Below, in pieces: positions 1 through 11,640 of a stretch of DNA of 64,000 bases. The notes under the pieces were generated by a model. It worked only from the letters and a program-made list of their open reading frames with translations, was not told the DNA's origin and made no database searches. A program made the translations under genes and the position numbers. The number at the start of each line of letters is the position of its first letter. The first letter of the stretch is position 1. Origin of the DNA: Sipunculus nudus (Eukaryota > Annelida > Sipuncula > Golfingiida > Sipunculidae); the NCBI GenBank assembly GCA_026874595.1, contig CM049320.1, positions 46,142,714-46,206,713 on the forward strand. Direction: 5' to 3'.

Positions 1-614
1 TTACTTGTTTTGTGCCGTTTAATACCCCATCATTGCCATTTATCAGTACTGTGAGCATTATAAGTCAAAAACTAATGGACAAATTTCTTTCATATTATGC
101 ATATACATGGATATGGGTTATAGGATAATGTTTATTTGAATAGGGGTCATGAACTTTCCAATGAGTGGCCTTGACCTTGAATATTGCCATATATGGTGAA
201 AATCACACAAAATCATTAAATTTCTCAATAAGGGATGCATTGATTGGTCCAAAAATCAACTTGAACGAAGGTCTTGGATAGTGTTGTCATGTACGGGAAA
301 CAGGTGGTGCCACCTGTTATTCTTTTACTTGTTTTCGTGCCGTTTAATACCCCATCATTGCCACTTAACAGTATTGTGAGCTTTATAAGTCAAAAACTAA
401 TGGACAGATTTCTTGTATATACATAAACATGGGTTAGGGGATGATGTATATTGAAATTTGGATCATGACCTTTTCTATGAGAATGACCTTTTCTATGAGT
501 GTGGTCTGATATTAATTGTTGCTGAAGATGGGGGGCCTATTCTTAAAGGGGGGGGGGGGGGGATTAATTGTCTGGGGATACTATGGCACCTGCGGTGCCA
601 AGAAATATCTAGTT
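1..614 (+). repeat. Family D HINE-like element, 3' part (5' end outside window)
   Basis: The body matches the complete family D copy at 8748-9476. The 3' end shows the full signature. TGTCTGGGGATAC (569-581) is the exact reverse complement of the family's 5' terminus GTATCCCCAGACA. It is followed by a hairpin (TGGCACC / GGTGCCA, 584-600) and then TCTAG-TT (608-614). A G-run lies at 548-562. A CpG-decayed form of the palindrome shared with families A-C (GGTGGTGCCACC) is at 303. The element appears inserted in a family A sequence that resumes at 615. It has no coding capacity. Assignment to Helentron-type elements is inference from structure. Confidence 0.7.
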
Positions 615-1568
615 GTTATTGTTTTCACTGTATCTCCTTAATTGTAATGCTGTTTCCACTCCGATATGCAAAATAATTCAAGGTGTAATCCAGAAGATGC
701 AATGTTGTGTAATGTAGCATTTTTAAAGAAATCAATTTTCTTTTAAACGATTTTAACAAATATAAAGGAACCCATCAGTATGCTTAAATTATTATAAAAT
801 ATGAAGCACATTATGGATAAATAAAGACACAATTAAAAATTGTGAAATCTAAATCAAGTATTATTTTTAGATATTTATTGTTTTGCAGATTTAAAAGATA
901 TATTTTTGTGGTAAAAAATAAATAAACATTTGTATGCATGATGTGGTGTTATCTGACAAGATTGAGATTTATGATGATGCAATTGAGAATTATGAATCAA
1001 CTTTTATATTCAGATATATATGTTAAATTGGAAATGTATAGTAATATATAAACTTATAATAAAAAAAAATTGATGTGATAAAAAAATGAGGATCTAATAC
1101 AAACATTTGTTCATTATTTTCCTGCCTCCGCATAATTGGAGATCAGGCTTTGTTTGCCCTGTTTTATGTTGTTAATTAGCTATATTTCAACTGTATACAT
1201 TTCATAAAAAAATACATATATATTCAATGATATATGTTACACAAAAAAATAGATTCAATTGAACAAATGTGTAAACTACTGAAATGTCAACAGTTAATCG
1301 AAAAACCAACTAATGATCATGGTAATAGTACAGATCATTTGTTCACAAACTGCTCACATGCTTTAGTTTCAAAATTAGGAAACACAGGGTCAGGTCACAA
1401 AATATTTTTTGCAACAATTTCTTGCTCATCAATACTAACCAATCATATAAACCAACCATGGCCTTTATTACCTCTTCCTCTTACACTTTATCTCCATTAG
1501 ATATTATTTTAGATTTTTACCTTCAAGGTTAACGTCAGCTGAGCACAGTGACCCATAGGTCCCTTGTT
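615..1568 (+). repeat. Family A HINE-like element, 3' segment with terminus
   Basis: This AT-rich segment is near-identical in order to 7095-8061 and 16850-18337. It ends in the family A 3' terminus: subterminal TCAGCTGAGC (1535-1544), hairpin GACCCATAGGTC (1550-1561), then CCCTTG-TT (1561-1568). The 5' part of the copy is missing or interrupted by the family D element ending at 614. Short ORFs here have no recognisable domain and recur as repeat-derived translations elsewhere in the window. Confidence 0.7.
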
Positions 1569-2525
1569 TTTCTATATTTTTGAGACCTTTAAGGATGTAG
1601 TTATCTGTCAACAGGGTTCAAATTGTAACAACTGGACCTAGAATCTTCATTCTTGACACACTTCCCAGGGAAACCCATGTAAAGTCTCCATGTAAACATG
1701 AAATTAGGTCCCTGTTACCCATATCCTTTGAGCTATAGCACTCCAAAGTACAGCTCAGATAAATGGAAAATTTGATACAAAAGCTGAAGTATCTGAACAA
1801 CTAATGCAGAGATCACCATAATTGTTTGCATGGATATTGATCATGGAGTGTGTCATCAGTTTTTGCAGCCTGGGTGCGCCACCTCATTTTTAAAATTTTT
1901 TTACGAAGTGTTTTCTCTATTTTTGAGACCTTTGAAATTGTGAACATCTGTTAACAGGGCACAAAATGTAAAGACTGGATCTAGAATCTTCATTCTTTAC
2001 ATTCTGAGAGACCTATGAGAAGTCTCCATGGAAACCAGAAATTAGGTCTCTGTTACCCATATCCTTCAAGCTATGGGGCCCCAAAGTACCCCCCCAGAAA
2101 AGTGAAAAATTCCACAAAAAAACTTCAATATCTCATTAACTACATCACTGATGGTCATGATTTTTGGCATACATATTGATCATGGGATGTTTCATCAGTT
2201 TCTGCAGACTGGTGGCGCCACCTGTATTTTTCAAATTTTTACAATTTTTTTTCCTCTATTTTTGAGACTTTTTAGAATGTAGTTATCTGTCAACAGGGTT
2301 CAAATTGTAAAGACTGGACCTAGAATCTTCATTCTTGACACACAGGGAGACCTATGAAAAGTGTCTATGGAAACCTGAAATTAGGTCTCTGTTACCCATA
2401 TCCTTTGAGCTATGGCACTCCAAAATACAGCTCAGAATAATGGAAAATTTGATACAAAAGCTGAAGTATCTGAACAACTAATGCAGAGATCACCATAATT
2501 GTTTGTATGGATATTGGTCATGGAG
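1569..2525 (+). repeat. Family A core tandem units (about 340 bp)
   Basis: These are tandem copies of the family A core. Each unit runs from a 'tgagacc' stretch through 'acctagaatcttc' and 'ggtctctgttaccc' to the palindromic site. The palindrome is degenerate near 1870 and perfect (GGTGGCGCCACC) at 2211-2222. No gene is seen. Confidence 0.7.
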
Positions 2526-3179
2526 TATTTACTCCCTAATTGCTTAGAACTCAGCATCTACTCGGACACTTCAGGCCGTATAACCATATGATGATGACAG
2601 TGTAACTTATATCTTAACCTAAAGCTAAACAAGTGACTCAAGTGATATGCAAATGGCTGTCATAGTTTGCACATCTTTTCTAAGTTTGGACTCCTCCTGT
2701 TTCAAACTTCCACACCTTTTCCCTTGATTTCTTCCCACAAAAAAAAAGTTTTAATTTGTACAGTGCTTTATTTATCATTACTTTGTTTATCGTCTTTACC
2801 TATAAAGATAGATAAATACAGTTCTGGTTTATTCTCCCATTCATGAAACTCCACAATTACGAAGTCGTCTGCCCAGCTGCAGTGAGCTGGAATTTTCTTA
2901 CTATTCTGAGGCCAAAAAAATTTTTCCCCGTTCTTCCACCCCAAAAATCTGGACTGTCTTATTTAAGGGTGCTTATTCTTGATACTTTTTGGTATAATAA
3001 ACCAATAAACCACAAATTGCCAACATTTTCCCTTTTTTTTTTTAAATTCAAATACCCTACGATATGCGTTTTGCACAAAAACCACAAAACTCCACAATAT
3101 TATCTGAATCTACAATAATTTGCATTTGCTGAAATTTTACAAAATTCAGCTGACCACTGTGACCCATGGTTCCCTTGTT
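2526..3179 (+). repeat. AT-rich segment ending in a family A 3' terminus
   Basis: Most of this stretch is AT-rich with no feature I recognise. Its right end carries a diverged family A 3' terminus: TTCAGCTGAC near 3145, imperfect hairpin GACCCATGGTTC (3161-3172), then CCCTTG-TT (3172-3179). It probably marks the 3' end of another family A copy whose body I cannot delimit. Confidence 0.5.
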
Positions 3180-3832
3180 AAGTATAACTGACAGAACACA
3201 TATTTGTGGGTATATTTGTTTTTTTGCCAGTGTATAGTTACCACATAAATATATGTGACAGTATGATGCCCTAGTATGATGAGAACAAACCTTGTTCACT
3301 GATTGTATAAAAATAAGTCTGCCATTGAACATAAACAGTATATTCATACAAAGAAAGCAGTGCATGGTCTTTAATGTGTGTATGTAATAAATGTTTGCAG
3401 ATCATCATAGCAGTTAAACCAACCTAGCAGTGCTTGTTGCTAGGGCCTTCCTCAATTCACTGGTGAACTTAAACTTGTTTATGAGATGGGACCCTCTCTG
3501 ACATATATAATATTGTTAGAAAATGTGTCAATTGATACGCACACAGGTTTCATTTGTGGCATAGGTCACTGTGCAAAGCATGATAACCCATACAGCAAGC
3601 TTTAACATCAAAGCAGGCCATAAATAAAATCTTGGAAACCCATAACTTCCTGCTTTTAAATGGAAAGCTAATTTCATTATAGACTCCTGGCTAGGTAGTA
3701 TTGAACACAAAACATTCATCAGTTAGCACTAAGCATTTATGATTAAATTGCTTCAAAGAGAAAATCAAAGGGCTTAATTGTATTCCTTCGAGGGCCTGTC
3801 ATAAGTTTGATGTTTGTGATATTTGCTTTCAG
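3180..3832 (+). other. Probable intron upstream of the UBX exon
   Basis: No coding signal is seen. The stretch ends with a pyrimidine-rich tract and AG (3831-3832), a good splice acceptor for the exon starting at 3833. The donor and upstream exons are not identified and may lie outside the window, so the intron's left limit is not known. Confidence 0.5.
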
Positions 3833-4821
3833 AGAACTGGACATCGGAGCATGTGGATGAATCATTTATGTGTACAGACTCCCCACAGCCTGCCACTGCT
3901 GACTCACCCCCCTTGACCCATCGCAGTGCTACTTCTCAGTGGAACAACCTGACACAGATCAGCCATACAGTAGCACCAACTCCAGTCCGTGCTCACAGGG
4001 AAACATCTTTCACAAGGAGTTGTACACCACAGTTTCAAGAAGAAGACAGGGCTTCACAGAATCTTGGTCAACCAAGTCAGGTTGAAAATCAACGCCTCAC
4101 TCAGGAGTGGCAGCAGAATCAGTACAGGGCGGCCACACCAAGAACCTCATCAGATCAGTATACACCAAGGTCACGACCAAGCTCTTCTGCAATACTGAAT
4201 CGTTTCACTCCTCTTCCAGCTATTGCAGCAAAATCTGTTGTAGGTTCTGGTGACCAAAAATTCACTGGAGACACCAGCAATCCTGTGAAGGATTCCTGTG
4301 TGAATGTTATTGCAGGACCTGAAGGAGACCCAGAAGTTTATGACACAAACCTGGAAAAACAAAACACTGTAAACTCTTCACCAGACACAGCTGTCACACA
4401 GGATGCATCATTATCACAAGCAACTCAAACAATCAGCTCCAAAGCAAGTGATGAAATCTTACCTCAACAGCTACATGCTGACTGTGATCAGACTTTATCC
4501 AGAGAAGATGGGTCAACTGGCCAGGCGCTGTATAAACAGCTCCAGCGCCATGTAATGTTACCTCCTGAACCTTCATCAGACCCTCGCATCCTACTGGCAC
4601 TCAAACTCCCGAATGGGTCTCGTGTACAACGTCACTTCCGTCCATCTGATTCATTGGCTGCTGTTCTCAGTTTTGCAGAAGTCTCAGCCAAGCTGGATTT
4701 TACAGGATGCCAGCTGGTCAGCAGTAACCCTTTGCAGACTTTTGGTGACCTGTCACAGACCATATCAGACACCAAGATTGAGGGACAAACTGTGCTTTTT
4801 GTCCAGTTGCCAGGCCGGTGA
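3833..4821 (+). CDS. UBXN10: UBX domain-containing protein, UBXN10-like, terminal coding exon
   Basis: The reading frame runs about 330 codons from a splice acceptor (AG at 3831-3832) to TGA at 4819-4821. The first two exon bases complete a codon begun in an upstream exon. There is no nearby ATG in frame, so this is a 3' terminal exon and not a complete gene. The first 240 or so residues are Ser/Thr/Gln/Pro-rich and look disordered. The last 85 residues form a UBX fold, with a first strand ILLALKLPNG, then RHFRPSDSL, and a final strand TVLFVQLP. UBX proteins recruit the AAA ATPase p97/VCP. UBXN10 in vertebrates is known as a p97 adaptor acting in cilium assembly. The usual FPR loop is not obvious (the region reads SNPLQTF), so p97 affinity is uncertain. 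The UBX call is firm; the UBXN10 assignment is moderate and rests on the first half of the domain. Confidence 0.75.
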
Positions 4822-5269
4822 TATTCTCAGCCAGGTTATTCCTGGACAGGGCATCTAGGACAAAAGATTTTTATTGTCTCATAATTTGCATCAGGTGTGA
4901 CAGATTGAGACAGATCAAGTGCCAAAAAAAACAATCTGATAAGTTTATTAAAAAAAAACAAATAATATATTGTATACCTCTAGATTAAGAGTAGGAATTA
5001 TTTACATATCATCTTTTGAAGTACATCTTGTTAGTCATGAGAGAGATATACTTTAAATATTGTTATATTTTATTGTTAGTCATGCATTGTTTATATTCTT
5101 CTCTGCTTTATATAATTTAAACCAGAAAAGAAATTTTTTTTATAGGTCAAACATATTTTACCTGTCATTCATACACTAGCCAGGGTAAATGTGCCCCATT
5201 GCACTTCCAGCCTGCATGTAGTAGCATAATCCTTATACTTAATATTTCTGACAAGTTTCTTTTGATGTT
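4822..5269 (+). other. 3' UTR and downstream flank of the UBX gene
   Basis: This is AT-rich non-coding sequence after the TGA. It contains an ATTAAA polyadenylation-signal variant at 4947-4952, about 130 bases after the stop. No repeat-family terminus is recognised. Confidence 0.5.
4947..4952 (+). promoter_or_regulatory. Possible polyadenylation signal ATTAAA
   Basis: This is the common ATTAAA variant, 126 bases after the stop codon of the UBX exon and followed by an A-rich stretch. It is a short motif in AT-rich DNA, so the call is tentative. Confidence 0.35.
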
Positions 5270-6128
5270 TCTTCATAAATTTTAGGATCCAATATGATTT
5301 CTATAGTTACCCTTTTCTCAGCATCTCAAACATTTATTCCCTGTCATATCTGTCTGACTCACAAATTATTATCCCCTCGCAAAATATTTTGCAGGATTGG
5401 ATATAGTAACGCCTCCATTTGTGCTTGCATGCATCCTTCCATCTATGTCTGTCTATTAGTTAACAGGGCAGAAATGGTAACTGTTAAGCCCAAAACACAC
5501 TAACCTGTGCATCACGCGTGGGCCACGCACACTGCCTGCGACAAATTGAAACACACTTAATGCGGCTACCATGCCACTCGCCAAATTGGAAAATATCAAC
5601 CAAGCTCCTGTTGTGTATTTAGTTTTGACAATTAGTTTTGTAGGAAAGCCTCCTTAAAGTGACATCATTGCCCCAGGAGCGTATTGTCATTGATAAATAG
5701 AGTGGAGCAACTTTTTACAGATTTGACGCTTGACGTGTTAGTGTGTTTTGGGCTTTTGACCTAGAAACCTCTTACTTTATATCCAGGGGGGTCCTTGAAA
5801 AATCTCCTTGGAAACTTAGGTCACTGCCACCTATATTACCCAAGTATGGGGTGTGTTTTGGCACCCCAGAATAATTAAAAACTTTAATACAAAATCTCCT
5901 GTAATAATTAATGCATGGATTGTCATGAATCTTGCCTTGAATCTTGCCTATCATGATAAGTTACATCACTTACTAAAGAATAGTGGTGCCACCTGTATTT
6001 TTCAATTTTTCATGCAATTTCCCCTATATTTGAAGACTCCAAATTACAGCAAGGTGTCAGTTTCTCATCTGTGGTTTCACCTAGTGTCCTGAAACCTCAT
6101 ATGTTTATTGATCATGACTAGTTTTATT
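5270..6128 (+). repeat. Family A core-type repeat split by a MITE
   Basis: The sequence follows the family A core ('taacagggcagaaatggtaac', 'acctagaaacc', 'aaatctccttgg', a degenerate palindrome near 5979). It is interrupted by the MITE at 5486-5755. Its right part is cut by the family A copy that starts at 6129 and resumes at 8062. Confidence 0.6.
5486..5755. mobile_element. 270-bp MITE with 19-bp perfect terminal inverted repeats
   Basis: The termini AAGCCCAAAACACACTAAC (5486-5504) and GTTAGTGTGTTTTGGGCTT (5737-5755) are exact reverse complements. The flanks read ..gtaactgTT and TTgacctag.., and joining them restores the family A core consensus. This shows a clean insertion with at most a 2-bp (TT) duplication. 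There is no ORF. The superfamily is not assigned: the terminal sequence and a TT duplication do not settle it. Confidence 0.75.
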
Positions 6129-8061
6129 AGCTTAGCTGACTATAAGTCATCTGAGCTATAGTCGTGGTCCATTGTCCGTCGTCCGTCCGTCCGTCTGTCC
6201 GTCCGTCCGTCCGTCCGTCCGTCCGTCCGTCCGTCCGTAGATGTGGCACGTTTTGAAACCGTAAGACCTAGGAATCCGAAATTTAGCATAATGTTAGATG
6301 TCCCAAAGATCTCCTACCAAGCCGAAAACTGGGTCTTTGCAACTTAGTTCCTTTGAGAAATTAAGGAAAAACCTCAATTTTTTATTTAAATCCTATTTTC
6401 ACACTTCAGGACTGCCTAATTTCAAAACCACTCATCTGTTTTTCCTCATATTAACCATAAATATTCTTCTATATAGTTCCTATGTACATGCCAGAAATTA
6501 AGTCTGTTAAGTATAAATTCTTTAAGTTATGGGCCCAAACATAATGGACTTTGTAAAAAATCAGGAAAAATATTTACTCACTTAACATGAAAAATTTTGA
6601 AACTAGAGTCTATTTTCCCAAGTATATAACTATGTTTAATTAAGATTCAATTGTTTACCCAAAATTAGATCTGAATTTTGTAAATTTTTTAAGTAATTAG
6701 CATAAAAATAAAATCAGTACCTTAAATTTTGCCCAACTTTGACCATGGCACATTTTTTTCCTGTAAGTACCATTGATTTAATTTTCACAGCATGTAAACA
6801 TAAATATTTAATTTGTTTAAATCTGAAATTTGGAAGTAAAAGCTTGAAAGTTAAGCTAGTAATTAATTTTTTTCTTGAGGCTCTATTGTAGTCATTTGCT
6901 TTGATTACAGATTACAGATGCAGGGTCCCACTCCAGGTCACTGGAAGTCAGCTATGCCAGGGTTTCTGATTTGTTACAGTCACTGGGGGAGATCCCCTGC
7001 TGTGACAGGTGTACAGTTATTCTGATATCACCACCCCAATCCCCCCCCCCCCCCCCCCCCCCCGCAAACCCAACCCACCAGGTGTTATGCAGTATTGTTA
7101 TTGTTTTCACTGTATCTCCTTAATTGTAATGCTGTTTCCACTCTGATATGCAAAAACTTTCCTTAAAAAAGTAATTCAAGGTGTAATCCAGAAGATGCAA
7201 TGTTGTGTAATGTAGCATTTTTAAAGAAATCATTTTTCTTTTAAATGATTTTACCAATCATAATGGAACCCATCAGTATGCTTAAATTATGATAAAATAT
7301 GAAGCACATTATGGATAAATAAAGAAACAATTCAAAATTGTGAAATCTAAATCAAGTATTTTTTTAGACATTGATTGTTTTGCAGATTTAAAAGATATAT
7401 TTTTGTGGTAAAAAATAAATAAACATTTGTATGCATGATGTGGTGTTATCTGACAAGATTGAGATTTATGATGATGCAGTTGAGAATTATGAATCAACTT
7501 TTATATTCAGATATATATGTTATATTGAAAATGTATAGAAATATAAACTTAAATTAAAAAAAAAATTGATGTGATAAAAAAAATGAGGATTTGTTACAAA
7601 CATTTGTTCATTATTTTCCTGCATCAGCAGAATTTGAGATCAGGCTTTGTTTGCCATGTTTTATGTTGTTAATTAGTTATATTTCAACTGTATACATTTC
7701 ATAAAAAAAAAACATATTTAATAATTTATATTATACCAAAAAAAGATTTGATTAAACAAATGTGTAAACTACTGAAATGTCAACAGTTAATCGAAAAGCC
7801 AACTAATGATCATGGTAATTGTACAGATCATTTGTTTACAAACTGCTCACATGCTTCAGTTTCAACATTAGGAAACACATGGTCAGGTCACAAAATATTA
7901 TTTGCAACAATTTCTTGCTCATCAATACAAACCAATCATATAAACCAACCATGGCCTTTAATACCTCTTCCTCTTACACTTTATCTCCATTTGATATTAT
8001 TTTAGATTTTTACCTTCAAGGTTAACGTCAGCTGAGCACAGTGACCCATAGGTCCCTTGTT
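6129..8061 (+). mobile_element. Complete family A HINE-like copy (1.9 kb)
   Basis: The 5' terminus AGCTTAGCTGACT folds back on AAGTCATCTGAGCT. A (GTCC)n microsatellite follows (6173-6238). The body is AT-rich with a C-run near 7038-7063. The 3' end has TCAGCTGAGC, hairpin GACCCATAGGTC and CCCTTG-TT. The subterminal TCAGCTGAGC pairs with the 5' terminus, giving the asymmetric inverted-repeat arrangement known from Helentron/Helitron2 elements. Joining the two flanks recreates the family A core spacing exactly (28 bases between 'gatcatg' and the end of 'gactgg'). There are no coding domains. Confidence 0.75.
6173..6238 (+). repeat. (GTCC)n microsatellite near the family A 5' end
   Basis: About 66 bp of nearly uninterrupted GTCC tetranucleotides, starting some 45 bases inside the family A 5' terminus. 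Shorter versions of the same repeat sit at the same place in other copies (14036, 19528, 33387, 34592 and, on the minus strand, near 31905-31965). It is therefore part of the element and not a random microsatellite. Confidence 0.85.
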
Positions 8062-8512
8062 ATTTTCCAAAGACTGGTGGCGCCAACTATATTTTAAGCT
8101 CAGATGACTTAGTCAGCTGAGCAGTAGTGATGGTCCTTTGTCCATCCGTCTGTTAACAAGACACGTTTTGAAACCGTTGCATCCAGTAATCTAAAATTCT
8201 ACACAAGTTAGATGTCCGCAAATTCTCTAACCAAACTGAAAACTGGATCACTGCTACTATGTTCCTTCGAGAAATTTTAAAAAGTCAAAACCTCTGTTTT
8301 CCAGTAAAAACCTATTGTTTAACTTCAAAACTAACCACTATGAAAATGACTGGTGTTAATATATTCATGTTTACAGTAACAATTCCTGCATGTAATTCCT
8401 ATGCACATGCCCGAAAGAAGGTCAATATTGTGTAATATGTTAAAATTGTACAGGCTCAAACATAATGCATTTTGTTAAAAATCAGGAAATATATTTAAAA
8501 GATATATATATA

Positions 8513-8556
<44 letters not shown>

Positions 8557-8747
8557 GTATGTGAATTCCCAAAGATATAACTTCATTTAATCAAGATTCA
8601 ATTGTAAACCAGGAATCAAATCAGAATTATGTAAATTTTATTTAGTCATTAGCATATTGTAAATCAGTACCTTAAATTTGGCCCAACTTTCACCATAGTG
8701 CCTTTTTTTTTCTATCAGCACTATTGATATACTAGTACTTAGTAATT
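8062..8747 (+). repeat. Family A fragments with AT microsatellite
   Basis: This resumes the core interrupted at 6128 (near-palindrome at 8077). It then shows a second 5'-like hairpin (AGCTCAGATGACT / AGTCAGCTGAGC near 8097-8123) followed by 5'-half family A sequence. An (AT)n/(TATG)n microsatellite lies at 8502-8562. No gene is seen. The segment is interrupted by the family D copy at 8748 and resumes at 9477. Confidence 0.55.
8502..8562. repeat. (AT)n with (TATG)n microsatellite
   Basis: About 40 bp of alternating AT followed by several TATG units, inside family A sequence. Confidence 0.9.
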
Positions 8748-9476
8748 GTATCCCCAGACAAAGTTGGGATACTATGGTTTAAGCACGGTAACGCCGCCAC
8801 TGCAGAGATTTCTTTTGGACGCGATAACTCAAAAAATATTTCACGGATCTTTACCAAACTTGACATGTGCATAGATATGGTCAAGAGGATAAAGACTATT
8901 TAAAATCGGGTCATGACCTTTACTAGGAGAGTGACTTTGACCTTGAATAGGTTCATTATAGGGGAAAATCACACAAATTCTTATATATCTCAAGAAATCT
9001 GGCACGGATTGATCCAAAAGTCAAGTTAACTGAAGATCTTGGATAGTGTTGTCATGGACCGGAAACTGTTGGCGCCACCTATTATTCTTTTCCCGTTTTT
9101 GTGCTGTTTAATACCCCCATCATTGCCACTTGACAGTACTGTGAGCATTATTAGTAAAAACTAATGGACAGATTTCTTTCATATTATTCATATACATAGA
9201 CATGGGTTATGGGATAATGTATATTTAAATTGGGGTCATGACCTTTCCTAGGAGAGTGACCTAGACCTTGAATAGGTCCATTTTGGGGGAAAATCACACA
9301 AATTCCTAAATATCTCAATAAGGGATGCATGGATTGGTCCATTATTTTAATTGACCGAGATCTTGGATAGCTTCGTCTAACTAGGGGGCCTTATCATTCT
9401 TGGGGGGGGGGGGGGGGGGGGGGGATTATGTGTCTGGGGACACAATGGCACCTGCAGTGCCATTAAATTTCTAGTT
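8748..9476 (+). mobile_element. Complete family D HINE-like copy (0.73 kb)
   Basis: The 5' terminus GTATCCCCAGACA is matched by subterminal TGTCTGGGGACAC (9431-9443, 12 of 13 positions). A hairpin TGGCACC / AGTGCCA follows (9446-9462), then TTCTAG-TT (9469-9476). Flanks 'tagtaatt' and 'ttcacag' join to the family A consensus 'taattttcacag' when two Ts are counted once, so the insertion is at TT. A G-run lies at 9401-9424. A core site TTGGCGCCACC, one base off the shared palindrome, lies near 9067. There are no coding domains. Confidence 0.75.
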
Positions 9477-10516
9477 TTCACAGTATGTATAAATATGGCT
9501 TTAATCTTTTGAAATTTGAAAATAAAAGCTAAAACATTTGGCTAGAAATTGAATTTTTATTTGGGGGCCCTATTGTCATCACTTGCATTGTCAAGCCCCA
9601 GTCAGCCCGTTTCTGGTTACTTCAGCCCTGCATGGGTAACCTCATTAGTAATGCACCCCTGCTGTCACAGGAGTACAGTAATTCTCATTTCACCCAACCA
9701 AACCCCTCTTTACCCTCCCCCCCCCCCCCAGGCATCCAGCAATATTCAGCAAGTGTTATGCAGTAATTGTTATTGTTTGAACTGTAATTGTAAAGCTGTT
9801 TTCACTCCAATGTTGAAAACTTTACTTGTGAGGTAATTTCAAGGAGTAATCCAGAAGCAATGTAGCATTTTAAAGAAATTAATTTCCTTTCAAATAATTT
9901 TAATGACTTTAAGTTAAACCCATCATTATGCATAATGTGATAATATATGTGCCAAATTATAGATAAATAATGGTGCAATTTAGAAATCTATATGTATAAG
10001 TGATTAAAATAAATACATCTGTATGCATAATGTGATACTGTATGAGCAAAAAAGGGATAATTGATGATGCAATTTAATATTGTGAATCAACTTATATATT
10101 CAAAAATATATATGATTTATTGCAAATTTGTAAAATTAAAAAAAAATAAAAAGATTGAATATGTTAAAATAAATGAAGATCTAATGCAAAGATTTGTTCA
10201 TTATTTTCTGCCTCAGCAGAATGTGAAATAAAGTGATATGTTTGTCCATTTCTCTGTTATTATTGAATATCTTATAATCATGAATAATTCAGCTGAGCTA
10301 TAGCAATCACTCTTTGTCCTTCATCTGTCCAGCTGTCAATTCAGACTTTGTCAGGTCCTCTATAAACAAGGAACATATTGTAACCGCAGGACCTTGAAAT
10401 TTCAAACTGAAGACCCATAGAGCTCCATAAAAAATCTCCTTGGAAACCTGAAATTAGGTCTCTGTTGCCCATATCCTTTGTGCTATGGGGCATGTAAGTA
10501 CCCCCCCAGAATGATT
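9477..10516 (+). repeat. Family A internal segment and core
   Basis: This continues the family A sequence cut at 8747. The AT-rich 3'-half sequence lacks the terminal hairpin. At about 10286 it changes to a partial 5' end (CAGCTGAGCTATAG) with core sequence up to 10516, where a family B copy is inserted. C-runs occur near 9717 and 10501. No gene is seen. Confidence 0.55.
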
Positions 10517-10926
10517 GTTGCCCACCAAAACAAAGTTTTGCGGATACCATGTTTTTGACCAGGTTCCGCCGCCGGGGCGTTCATTTCCGGAATAGAACTC
10601 TGAGACCATTGGACAGATTTTTCTGAAACTTTACACGATTATTGGGTCACGTGAATTGGTGCCAAAATATTTCATGTTGACCTCTGACCTTTCCTCTCTC
10701 CAGTGCATCCATCTGTGCGTCTGTTCTGACACATTAACCTACATATCTTCAGACTCATTTGACCAATCAGGCTAAATATTTTGCACAAATGTATCCCTTG
10801 GATAGCTTGATAAAATGCATAAAAAATGGTGGCACCACCAGCAACCATTTTTGCACAGCCTCCATTTGTTCATCTGCCTTGGGATACAATTACTCGTATC
10901 ACTTGTCGACTACCCATATTATAGTT
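10517..10926 (+). mobile_element. Short family B HINE-like copy (0.41 kb)
   Basis: It begins with a diverged family B 5' hairpin (around CCAAAACAAAGTTTTGCGG). It ends with a decayed 3' terminus: hairpin-like TCACTTGTCGACTACC, then ATATTATAG-TT. Left flank 'gaatgatt' and right flank 'aaaaatgtgatac' join to the family A core consensus 'gaatgattaaaaatttgatac' when the TT is counted once. It carries one CpG-decayed palindrome (GGTGGCACCACC, 10828). It is an internally shortened, non-coding copy. Confidence 0.65.
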
Positions 10927-11640
10927 AAAAATGTGATACAAAAGCTCCAGTATCTGAATTACTTATGCATTGATCCTGATGATCCTTTGCATGCATATTG
11001 ACCATAGAGTGTTTCTTCAGTTCCTGCAGACTGGTGGTGCAACCTGTTTTTTTCTTAATTTTACGCATGTTTTTCTCTGTTTTTAGACCAATTGAGGCGG
11101 TTGTCAGTTTACAGGGCACAAATCGTAACCATTGGATCTAGAATCTTCTACCTTAATATCCAGAGAGGTTTATCAAAAATCTCATTGGAAACCTGAAATT
11201 AGGTCTCTGTTACTCATCCTTATAGGTGTTGGGCTCATTAAGTACCCCCCCCCCCCCCCGAATAACTAAATATTTGATACAAAAGCTCCAGTATCTGGAT
11301 AACTAATGCACTGATTGCCACCATTTTTTGTCTATGCATATTGATCATGGAGTGTTTCATCATTTTCTGAAGACTGATGGAGCCACCTGTATTTTTTTTG
11401 TCTAATTTTTAGAATGGCTGACTATTAGTCATCTGAGCTATAGTCATGGTCCTTTGTCCCTCGTCTGTCTGGCTGGCTGTCCAGCCATCTGTCTAGACGT
11501 CTGTTAATATCGCACGTTTTGCAACCATTAGACCTACTAATCAAAAATTTGACATAGAGTTAGATGTCCCCAAAATCTCCTACTCTACCAAAAAAATGGG
11601 TCATTATGACTTTGTTCCTTCGAGATTTTAAGTAAAAACT
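10927..11640 (+). repeat. Family A core and 5'-type sequence
   Basis: Core sequence resumes after the short B insertion. A second partial family A start follows at about 11414 (GCTGACTATTAGTCATCTGAGC, truncated at its first bases) with its GTCC-like stretch. No gene is seen. Confidence 0.55.

Noticed and set aside
1234-1500. ORFs with a shared 'MCKLLKCQQ' translation at 1234, 7748 and 18039
   Set aside because: The similarity comes from the DNA repeat (family A 3' half). The frames differ in length and start and end inside the repeat, with no domain.
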